NCBI RefSeq assembly: GCF_001659605.2
Contig: NC_035174.2
Coordinates: 24,998,027 to 25,062,026 of the forward strand
Length of the DNA stretch: 64,000 nucleotides
Source: Manihot esculenta
Taxonomy: Eukaryota; Streptophyta; Magnoliopsida; Malpighiales; Euphorbiaceae
Direction: 5' to 3'
Position 1 is the first letter of the stretch, and every line of letters begins with the position of its first letter. Made by a program: the position numbers and the translations under genes. This document shows, one piece after another, positions 54,914-64,000 of the stretch. A model generated the notes under the pieces. That model was given only the letters and a program-made list of their open reading frames with translations. It did not search any database and had not been told where the DNA came from.

Positions 54914-56354
54914 ATTATTATTTATTTGCATGTTATATAATAATGATTCACATCCCTAGTTACTTATTATTATGTTGATAATAATAAAATATAACTAGTA
55001 TGATTATTGATTGATAATCATGAGATGATTATGTATATGTTGATATAATTAATAATCATAGATACTTGTTAGAGAACAAAGTATTGGATGGACCCGCACT
55101 GAGATCACTACATGGGTTATTGTCATAAGTGAATCTCAAAATAGTTATGTCTTAATCCTTTGACTTGAGATTGTCATAGTTTCCAATATAAGGACTGTTA
55201 TGTTTTGACATAACCAAACATTGTCTTTAATCGGACAATCATAAAGGTTATGATTGAGCATAATAGAAATTATGTAGAGGATATTGAACAATCAATATAG
55301 AATTTATCCCTCTCTCTAAGAGAGATATCTTCTAGGCCCCTCGATAAGTGAGACTGAGAAATGCATGGCCGTACTCAAATGAATTGATAGTGTGATCAAT
55401 ATTATTTGAATTTATCAGTCTACTTAGAGATCGAGAAATCATAAGTTTGAAAATTATAAGTTTGACATTGACCATGACTTATGTTCAAACTAGATATCGT
55501 GTGACAAATGGATTAATACATATTCTATTCATTAGGCTTTATCGGACTATTGATCCTCATATTAGTTGGGTAGTTATAATGTCTCGCTAGAGACCGCTTA
55601 TGACTTATGGGCCTTGTGGGACTGGACCTATTGCCAATTAATGTGAGCCTATTGGGTCACACACAAAAGAACGTTATTGATGTGCTATGTCATATTAATG
55701 GGCTAAAAGCCCAAATCCCATTAATATAATTAATAATAATAAAGTGTTATTATTATTAATATTAATCATTAATATAATTAATAATAATAAAGTGTTATTA
55801 TTAATAATATTAATCATTAATATAATGAATAATAATAAAATGTTATTATTATTAATTATTTATTATTATAAGATAATAATATTTAAAAGATTTGCAGTCT
55901 ATCTGTAACTGTTACAGATAAAGGACTCTATCACATAAGATATTTGAGTATTTGCGAGATTGTGATAGTTGGTTATGAACACAACCCTATCACATAAGAT
56001 ATTTGAGTATCTGCGAGATCATGATAGTGGGTTCTAAACACAACTCTTTTACGAAAAGAATTATGGAAAAATAAAAGACTAAAAACATATAAAACCTCTT
56101 CTGCGAAGTGGAAGGTAAGGTTTTTTGTTTTTAGATAAATCCTTTTTAGTTGCAGATTGGGAGCACATAGATTATCCATCTCAAGAGAGCTAGCACCATT
56201 AATCCGGCATTGTATCTTCTCGACGAGATTAACAGGTTAGTCTCATATTCTTCCTTTAAATTAAACGAAGCACACGGATCCCGGGAAGAAAAACAAAGAT
56301 TTTTATTTTTCCGCTGCGCAATTTGGGTTGCAATAATCTCTGGATTTCTCAACA
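54914..56354 (+). repeat. Left arm: copia LTR lacking its first ~72 bp
   Basis: Starts within the AT-rich LTR front and ends GGATTTCTCAACA. It has two internal tandem duplications missing from the right arm: an AT unit at about 55725-55850 and a ~60-bp unit with CACATAAGATATTTGAGTAT at 55932-56045. Confidence 0.75.
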
Positions 56355-56399
56355 ATACTGCTACTAGAACCATGACAGGAAGGCATTTAATGGGGTTGT
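56355..56399. other. Spacer between inverted LTRs
   Basis: ATACTGCTACTAGAACCATG and following. On the left side, ACTG..ACTAGAACC might be a decayed primer-binding region, but this is weak. Confidence 0.35.
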
Positions 56400-57848
56400 T
56401 GTCAGGAAACCCAGAGATTACTGCAACCCAAAACACACAGTGGAAAAATAAAATCTCTAGTTTCCTTCACAAGATCTAAGTGCTTTGTTTATTTCGAAAG
56501 GAAGGATAAGAGACTAACATGTTAGACTCGACGAGAAGATACTATTCCGGACTGATGGTGCTGCTTTTGAAATGAACACCCTCAATGGTATCCACACGAA
56601 CGTCTTTTATCCTTCTAGAGTGCTAGGTCTCTCAAATATGGATAGGCTATGTGCTCCCCAATCTGCAATTCAAAAATAATTTTTCTAAAACGTTACTCCC
56701 ACAATTCGCAGAAGAGGTTTTTATTCATTTTTAGTCTTTTTGTTTTTCCACACTTCTTTTCATAAAAGAGTTGTGTTCATAACCAACTATCACAATCTCG
56801 TAGATACTCAAATATCTTACGTGATAATTTGTTTTGATAAAGAAAATCAAAAAATCTTTTATCTGTAACAGTTACAAATAAAATGCAAATCTTTTAAATA
56901 TTATTATCTTATAATAATAATTAATATTAATAATAATAACATCTTTATTATTATTAATTATACTAATAGACTTTTAGTCCATTAATATGACATAGTACAT
57001 CAACAATGTTCTTTTGTGTGTGACCCAATAGGCTCACATTAATTGGCAATAGGCCTAGTCCCACAAGGCCCATAAATCATAAGCGGCCTGTACCAAGACA
57101 TTATGACTATCCAACTAATATGAGGATCGATAGTCCGATAAAGCTTAATAAATAGAACATGTATTAATCCCTTTGTCACACGATATCTAGTTTGAACGTA
57201 ATTTATGGTCAATGTCAAACTTATAATGTTCAAACTTGTGATTTCTCGATCTCTAAGTAGATTGATAAAATCAAATGATATTGATCACATTATCAATTCA
57301 TTTGAGCACGGCCATGCATTTCTCAGTCTCACGTATCGAGGGGCCCAGAAGATATCTCTCTCGGAGAGAGGGACAAATTCTATCTTGATTGTTCAATTTC
57401 CTCTACATAATTTCTATTATGCTCAATCATAACCTTTATGATTATCCAATTAAAGACAATGTTTGGTTATGTTAAAACATAACAGTCCTTATGTTGGAAA
57501 CTATGACAATCTCAAGTCAAAGGATTAAGATATAACTACTTTGATATTCACTTATGATAATAACCTATGTAGTGATCTCAATGTGGGTCTATTCAATACT
57601 TTGTTCTCTAACAAGTATCTATAATTATTGAATTATATCAACATATACATAATCATCTCATGATTATCAATCAATAATCATACTATTCATATTTTATTAT
57701 TATCACCATAATAATAAATAACCAGGGATGTTTAATTATTATTATGAACATGCAAACAAATAATAATGATAATAAAACCTCTTTTATTAATAACCAAAAT
57801 AACATACAAAAAGGTTCAAGATAATGGCCTAGGGCAAATACACTAACA
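56400..57848 (-). repeat. Right arm: full-length copia LTR
   Basis: On the minus strand it starts TGTTAGTGTATTTGCCCTAG and ends GGGTTTCCTGACA, 1,449 bp, a typical plant copia LTR. Confidence 0.8.
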
Positions 57849-57859
57849 GTTGTTTCTCG

Positions 57860-58760
57860 GAAGGCTAGCGGTCTAGGTCGATGATCTGGTTCTTAGTGGT
57901 AAGTGTATTTGTTTAAGGCCATTGAACCTCGATCGGGTATTCTATCTAGATAATCTCTCCTCCTATCATCAGGATGAGCTCAGGAGTTGTCTCTTTCTTG
58001 GGTATCCTTGGCAAAGCAGCTCATTATTAAGACATCATCCTGCTTGATATACTTCTCAACTCTCTACATCAACTCTGCCAACATGCTCGGAGGCTTCTGA
58101 CTCAACGATCCAAAGAACTTGGTTGACGTAGTCTCTTTCTGCATAGCTTCCATAGCTCCAGATTCATCCATATCAAGAATCTATAGGGCCTCAGCATTAA
58201 ATATTGCTACATATTTCCTAAATGTCTCATCTCTTCTCTATTTCACTGTCTCCAGATAGTTTGTCTTCCTTTATGCAAGTATACTGTATTGAATCTTCCC
58301 ATAAAGGCATTGGCTAGGTCCATAAAAGTTTTAACACTCTCGGCTTCCAAGTTATTAAACTACGTTTGGGCTGCTCCAATTAGGGTGGTGGGAAACACTT
58401 TACACAATAAAGCATTTGAATGGGTCTGTGACTTCATAAAGGTTTTTAATTAAGGACATGGTCCCTGTGGTTTCCCGTGCCAGTGTAAGTTGCCATTGTA
58501 TGCATCAGGAACTTCTTCAAAATGGTTTCGTCCTATATATGGGCTAAGAATGGGGAAGAGATTCCCAAACTCGCTTAAGCCCCTACTTAGCTCTTGAGCT
58601 TGGCTAACAATTCTTCTTTCAGTCTTTCTAGCTTATTCTCTACTCCTTCTTCTTTCACTTCGCTCTTCCTAGCACTTATAGGGGATCTGGAGCTAGTTCC
58701 TTCTTCTTCACTCCCAGCCTCATATGTGTCAAGAGTCGCACTCTTGTTTACATGATCCAG
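57860..58760 (-). pseudogene. Tat-like gypsy gag fragment
   Basis: Minus-strand translation shows a retrotransposon gag block: NNLEAESVKTFMDLANAFMG near 58365-58290, then a FNTVYLHKGRQTIWRQ-like continuation and a PKKETTPELI-like segment near 58000. Several stops break it. The clade is inferred from resemblance of this block. No neighbouring protease or LTR of the same element was found. Confidence 0.55.
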
Positions 58761-60389
58761 GGGTCAACAGAATAGTAACACGTGGACCTGGTTGAGCATT
58801 TATAGATGTAAATTAGGCTAGCTTAGTAAATAAAGGTAGTGATAGTGCTAGGTAGTTTTTCAGAGGTATTAAGGTTTTGGGGTTGCAGAAAGAGTTAAGA
58901 GGTTGGAGAAGATAAAGTGGAAAGGATGAAAGGGGTACATACCCTAATTCGTATAGAGTATACATATGACATATCCGTTTAGAGTGGACAACAACACTTT
59001 TGACAGGTTGCTCAGATGGCTTATGAATAATGGACAATTGGCTCATTTAATGCTAAGTTAGCTAAAACCATGCTATATTTGACATACAATACATTAAGGC
59101 TACCATCATGTGCATTTAAAGCCTCATATGGGTATCCGAGTTATAAGCGCCTAACTCCTAGATGGTCAAGGTTGAAGATGCTCGAGCAAGTTCATGAAGG
59201 AGTTTGGGATCCTTTTCACTTGAGCTCTTTAAATGCCTAGTCGGGATGATAAGCTCTTTCTATCGTGGTTGATGGGTTACAATGGTTGTATACATGTGTG
59301 TTGATATCAAAGAGGCTCATATTTTATATGCTATCAGATTGACTTCATCAAAAGTAAATAAACAGGTTCTTCCAAACTAAAAATTGAGAAAGCACACTAC
59401 CATTTTCTAATTTGCATGTGTATCATAGTAACTCTAATGGAAAAATTACAAAATTTCTTAACTACCTCGAGTTGTGATGCCTTAGTTAAGAGTGTATAAT
59501 CTAGGTTGTATCCTTGAGTTATTTCCATCCTCAAGCATAAGATTTGGAGTTAAAGAATGAATTACTCCATAAATGCCCCACAACACATAGTATAGGTTGC
59601 TTATGGTTTTTAAGGATCTCGAACCGAATCAAAAAATCGTATCAAACTGTACTGGAACTGAAAAAGAACCAATAATGTAGGAACATAATTGTACCAAGTA
59701 GAAATTATTTAGCTATTTAGTTCTACTTCTATTTCTTTTTCAAAAGTTTACTAAAATTAAATCGAACCTGTATTGAAATAGTATCAAACTGGAACCATAA
59801 TAAAAAATCAATTTTTTATATATATTTTTTAAAAGATTTTTAATAAGATTATGATTCTAATACATATTCTCAATAATATGTTATATATATATATATATAG
59901 TAATTAAAAATTTCTAATCATATAATTTAACTAATTTAATTAATTAGTTGTAATTTGTTTTATTTGTATAGACTATATATACTATTTTCATATTGATAGA
60001 ATTTATATTAATAAAATCAATTTTAATTATATATACATAATTGTTATTATTACCTATTATGTGTATAAAATAATTTTTAACAGTTTAAAATACCATATAT
60101 TTATAGTTATTAAAGATTTCTAACAACATAAATTAACTAACTTAATTAGTTAATCATGATTTGTTTTATTTAAATAAACTATATATACATTATCTATATA
60201 TTAATATAATATGTATTAGTAGAGTATAAGATAATAAAATCAATTTTGATTATCTTTAAAAAGTTGGAAAGGAATTTTTCATCAAATCTGTAGCACAGCT
60301 ATTCCATCTTATTGTATGAGCTTTTTTTTCGTACTAACTACTTGTTTGTATGATGAGATTTAACGAATGTGGAAATCATTTTAGTAGGA
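58761..60389. other. No gene seen; AT-rich with a TA microsatellite
   Basis: Mixed-composition DNA to about 59600, then strongly AT-rich. (TA)n at 59883-59899. Two related blocks (TTAACTAA.TTAATTA.TTA with TTTGTTTTATTT) near 59925-59965 and 60125-60175 suggest a local duplication. Confidence 0.45.
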
Positions 60390-61810
60390 TACAACTGGTC
60401 AGACTAGGAAGGAAATTCACTAGATATCTTAGGATAGGATGTGTGTGGGTAAAAAAGTTGGTGGGTTGGGGTTCTAAAATTTTTACTACTTTAATTTGGC
60501 AATACTTAGCAAGCAGGGATGAAGGATTCTATCATATTCTAACTCCTTCATTTCACAATTCTTCAAAACTAAATGCTTTTCTAGTGGGGCTTCTTACATG
60601 CTGAGATGGGTGCAAATCCGAGTTTTATTTGAAGCAGTCTTATGCAGGCCAGAGATTTGCTTAATTTAGGCATTAGATGGATAGTTGGGGATGGTACTTC
60701 TATTAGGGCTTGGGGAGACCCATGATTATCCGAGGATGATGAATTTTATGTTCATACTCTAGTAATTCAAGGTCTAGAAGATTTTACTATTAATGGCCTT
60801 ATCAATGAGAATGACTCTACTTGGAATGCTAGTCTCATTTGTGAGTTGTTGATTCCCTCTGATGTTATCCAAATTACCAAAATCCCTCTCATGGCTCTTT
60901 TATAGACAAGATTGTATGGTTTTGCACTTTACGAAAAATGGTAAGTACTCAGTTAAATCTGGCTACCACTTGGCTATTAAAAACAATTCTTGCTTTTCTT
61001 CAAATATGATTTCAAGATATTAGGAGAGGTTGTGGAGATTGCATATCCCTCCAAAGGTTAAAAATTTTCTTTGATGAACTTTGAAAGTAGTTTTGCCTAC
61101 TAGGGATAATTTAAGAAGGAAATGCATTAAGGTGGAGGGACACTGTTGTAATTGCAAAGATGAGACTATTCTCCATGTGTTTATCTAGTGTTCCTTTGCT
61201 AGGGATTGTTGGAAAATTTTAGGTGTGAATTTCTCTTCTATGTCTATTTTTATGACTTTTTTTGAGCACTTTACTCATTTTTTGGATTCTATGGATGCTT
61301 TTTTTATGGAAAAGATTTCTATTGCTTTATGGAATATATGAAATAAAAGAAATGACAAGTTATGGAATGGTAGGGTTACTTGTGCGTTTGGGCCTATAGG
61401 TGCTAACAGATTGGTAATAGGTTCATATTACTTGTGGTTCTAATGTTGTCTCTAGTTACCAGAGTTGGATTTGACTAGCTATTTTTTGAAGGAATAAGTG
61501 TACCATGGATACTGGAATTCAAGAGCAATAAGGCAAGATTTCTTTCACAACTATGATCAGGGATAACTTTAGGCAATTTTGTGGTGGATTGACAAGCTTC
61601 AAGGAAAGGATTCTTTCTCCTCAACTGGCTAAGGCTATTGTCCTCAGAGAGACTTTAAGTTGGTTAAAAGATCTTAGGGACAGTAATGTGGATATTGAGG
61701 TTGATGTTATATGGTAGATGATTTCACATCTTATGAGGATGATTGGTGTGCTTTTGATAAGGTTATTCTTGATTATAGGGCTCTCTTTTCATAAGAGTCT
61801 AATTGGATGC
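60390..61810 (+). mobile_element. L1-type LINE 3' fragment: RT end, zf-RVT and RNase H domains
   Basis: Plus-strand translation across broken frames gives the C-terminal part of a plant non-LTR polyprotein: VGGLGFKIFTT-like words near 60450, ARDLLNLGIRWIVGDGTSIR (about 60648-60705), the zinc-binding reverse-transcriptase tail with CIKVEGHCCNCKDETILHVF (61123-61182) and CSFARDCW, then an RNase H-like segment (QLAKAIVLRETLSWLKDLRD, about 61623-61685). The 5' part, endonuclease and RT core are absent, as expected for a 5'-truncated LINE. Frameshifts and stops are numerous. No poly(A) tail was identified. Confidence 0.75.
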
Positions 61811-61828
61811 TAACTTAGATTCCTGATG

Positions 61829-62060
61829 TGGCCGAAATAGAGTTGTGTTGTGATTGGTCAATCCTGCAAGAAAGAGAATGTGAGGTGGTTGGCACCTACA
61901 ACAGACACACCAATGCTCACGTAAGTAAACTAAAGAATGGGGCAAGTATAAGGAATTGCTTAGAACTCAAAAGTAATTGTGTAAGAATAGCATACCTTTG
62001 TCTCTGTGATTGTTAGCTTTTATATTGTAGGAAGATAGGGTTAATTATAGTATTTCTTGG
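61829..62060. repeat. LTR-like fragment, related to 7255-7740
   Basis: Shares TGTGATTGGT, AAGAGAATGTGAGGTG, GAATTGCTTAG and ATACCTTTGTCTCTG with the left copy in the same order. A 15-bp direct repeat TAATTATAGTATTTC occurs at about 62042 and 62105. Confidence 0.45.
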
Positions 62061-62114
62061 AGATCCAGCTGGTGTCGGCTAATTGATGAGAGATCCCATC
62101 GACTAATTATAGTA

Positions 62115-62412
62115 TTTCCGAGGCTACCTGTGCTGCCTGGAAAGGCAAGGCTATTGCTAGAGCAATCGCGCCTCCGCCTAAGCATGCTCGTCGTGCCGAG
62201 GAAATTATCACTCTTCCTCCTCCCCCTCCTCTCCCTGCAGCAGAGGAGCCAGCCTCAACTCAACCCAAGTCTTCTAGGAGGGGCGAACTTGAAGCAGTTC
62301 CTGCCCAAGCTGTAACTTCATAAGGAAAGGCTGAAGCAGAAATCTCGTGGCCTCGGGCCATCCAACACCTGGCGCTGGCGCTAACTCGGACAACCTCTCT
62401 TCTCGAGGAGCC
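62115..62412 (+). pseudogene. Pro/Ala-rich reading-frame fragment, probably gypsy gag-like
   Basis: One frame reads AWKGKAIARAIAPPPKHARR, a Pro run, then AAEEPASTQPKSSRRGELEA to a TAA near 62322. The composition fits the N-terminal part of some gypsy gag or host-like linker. It is cut by the A3 LTR at 62413. I do not recognise the family with confidence. Confidence 0.3.
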
Positions 62413-64000
62413 TGACTGTGCGATTGTCTAGGATGGTCAAAAATAACCTTTTTGGTTATCCACAATTTTATAACTGTAGATAGTGGTAAAAGGATCGTAT
62501 CCACGGGAAATTGATACTTACCTATTCTTCTATCAATGACCAAGTAAATAAATTGAAAATAAAAATAAAAAGGGGGGGGTTTGAAGTTTGATGAACTAAA
62601 CTAGTATTAAAAGCAATAAAGTAAAGCAAATAATAAAGTAAACGAAATTCAATAATGAGGAGAGTCTAGTTAAAGCATTGGATCCATTTCAGTTGTTGGG
62701 ATTGATCATTGACACTTAGGTTCTTTTATTTGGTTCAATAAATTAGTTATGGGGGTGGAAGATGCTTCTCACCACTATATCCTTGCTTAAGCATAGATTA
62801 ATTAGGAAACGTTCGCTAATTAATCACTAATTAACAAGTTACCAAGGAACCTCCTTGGGGCTTTTGATTCATACAACTATTAATTGCATTAAGAAATAGA
62901 GAGACCTAATTCTAGCTAACCAAACGTATGGTGATCTTGAGCTAGATTATGCAATTTCCTTAGTTTTTACACCAACAGTTACTTGTGTTTGAATAATTCA
63001 AGCAATTACGGACTTAAACTACCCAAACTAACAAATCATCACTTTGCAATCAAGAATCAATGGGCCCTATTGATCTAAACAGCGAGGTAACAATAGAATT
63101 AAGCATGAAATTGCATAAACATTGATAAATAAAAGATGGACATATTAGGTTCAGATCTCTCAATCCATTTAACAAACTGAAATTTCACCAATTCTCCAAC
63201 TAGAAAATAAGGTTTCAAATTGAAATAAAGAAAGAAAGCAAGAAAAAGCAAATCGGCCGACTAGGCGACTGCTGGTGGTGCAGCGGGCTGCCGAGGGTGA
63301 TGATCTGAATTTTTTTCCCCCTTTAGCTGCTGGAAGGCTGTCTATTTATAAATGAATGGAGAACCCTAGGTCAGCCCTTGATTAGATGGAGTTCTTCTCC
63401 AATTTGGACTTTAATTCCCTTTGTAATTATGTTTCTTTGTGTTTTGGACTTCTTGGAGGGGCGAATAACTGTTGCTGAGGTGTTTGGTATGCTGCTGATG
63501 TGTCTTGATGTGTTTGAGATAGGATAGAACTCTGAAAATTTGAATTTCTAGTTTTCCCGTGTTTCTGCACAGTTCTGCTACAAAATCTGTTCGGGCAACT
63601 GTTTGGGCAAACAGCTGGCCAAATAGTCAGTCTATGTTGTCTGCTTTTCTATTTCTGCTCTGCGAAATTTGGTTTGGGCAACTGTTTGGGCAAATAGCTG
63701 GCCAAACAATAAGTCTGCACTACTCATTATCCTTCCCAATTTCTATTGTAAAATTGGTTTGGGTAGTGGTTTGGGCAAACCACTCTTGGCACACAAAAAC
63801 TTGACTTCTTAGCTTTTTCTTCCATTCTTTTTGAGCAGCTTCCTAAGCCATCCTTAAGGGTGGTTTGGCCAAATAACTTCGGCCAAACCATCTTTTCGGT
63901 ATTTTTAGGCCTTTTTTCACCAATTTACCATTTTACACCATTTTCTGCAAAATAAGATTAAAACCACAAAATTAGATAGAAAATGTGCAATTTAACATTA
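62413..64000 (-). repeat. Third Athila-type LTR (A3), cut by the window edge
   Basis: Plus-strand TGACTGTGCGATTGTC, GGATCGTATCCACGGGAAATTG, then collinear with the A2 LTR up to ..TTTAACATTA at the edge, about 35 bp short of the A2 end. Longer than A2 because of a repeat array at 63580-63800. Whether it is a 5', 3' or solo LTR cannot be told. Confidence 0.7.
63580..63870. repeat. Tandem array with TTTGGGCAAA / CTGGCCAAA words in A3 LTR
   Basis: Units of about 90 bp: GGGCAACTGTTTGGGCAAAC then AGCTGGCCAAA, at 63590, 63672 and (variant) 63755, plus a GGCCAAA word near 63867. Near-palindromic. Related words occur in the A1 LTR at 17950-18100 and in the A1 protease region at 19515 and 20455. Confidence 0.65.

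Larger units (their letters stand above)
54914..57848. mobile_element. Inverted pair of copia LTRs forming a ~2.9 kb palindrome
   Basis: A plus-oriented LTR (54914-56354) and a minus-oriented LTR (57848-56400) face each other over a spacer of about 45 bp. The arms pair along almost their full length, for example CATCCCTAGTTACTTATTAT against CATCCCTGGTTATTTATTAT. No coding region lies between them. The left flank is A2; the right flank is a Tat-like gag fragment. Confidence 0.8.

Noticed and set aside
57039..57432. Short ORFs in the copia LTR arms (also 55973-56479)
   Set aside because: Present in LTR sequence on both arms in inverted form; no coding features.
62274..62543. 89-aa minus-strand ORF
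   Set aside because: Crosses the A3 LTR boundary and opposes the Pro/Ala-rich frame; likely chance.

Overview
This is a repeat-filled, probably pericentromeric or otherwise heterochromatic stretch of a flowering-plant nuclear genome. I see no intact host gene, no tRNA or rRNA gene and no CRISPR array. Plant origin follows from the element types: an endogenous caulimovirid, Ty1/copia elements, Tekay-like chromodomain Ty3/gypsy elements, Athila-like gypsy elements, a Tat-like gypsy gag fragment and an L1-type LINE. The species cannot be fixed from sequence alone. Layout: 1-5460 is a decayed endogenous pararetrovirus (coat protein, zinc finger, protease, RT, RNase H, a second ORF, then a pregenomic-type promoter with TGACG motifs and a TATA box). 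5823-6179 is an unexplained small reading frame with one stop. 6180-7746 is AT-rich DNA plus an LTR scrap. 7747-12326 is an old copia element. 12327-14759 is AT-rich with nothing recognisable. 14760-16823 is a very old Tekay-type LTR with its primer-binding site. The core, 16859 to about 54913, is a stack of nested insertions. Athila-like element A1 (minus strand; gag at 40501-41260, protease at 19498-20570, 3' LTR at 16859-18248) is split by Tekay-like element G1 (20576-40495, target duplication CCTTG). G1 is itself split by a second Tekay-like element, NG (25303-35337, minus strand, target duplication CGACC). A second Athila-like element, A2 (LTR 41261-42641, protease 53939-54911), abuts the broken gag of A1 and is split by G2 (42791-52732), a decayed relative of G1. 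Beyond this lie an inverted pair of copia LTRs forming a palindrome of about 2.9 kb (54914-57848), a Tat-like gag fragment, a LINE 3' fragment (60390-61810) and a third Athila-type LTR running off the right edge (62413-64000). Gene logic: G1 was a complete gag-protease-RT-RNase H-integrase-chromodomain element, and its two halves are still open. NG keeps an open gag but has a broken protease, decayed RT, no integrase core and near-identical LTRs, so it probably moved recently using enzymes supplied by a relative such as G1. A1 and A2 both lack RT, RNase H and integrase with the same internal layout, so they look like copies of one gag-protease-only family. The most unusual signals are shared structures in all four Tekay-type LTRs: two intron-like intervals around a 71-72 nt mini-exon, arrays of a 13-nt palindrome (TTCGGCCGCCGAA), and a tandem CCAGG/CCTGG hairpin array inside the second intron-like interval. 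Element boundaries marked TG...CA with target duplications are precise; boundaries of old fragments are approximate. All counts and alignments were done by eye.
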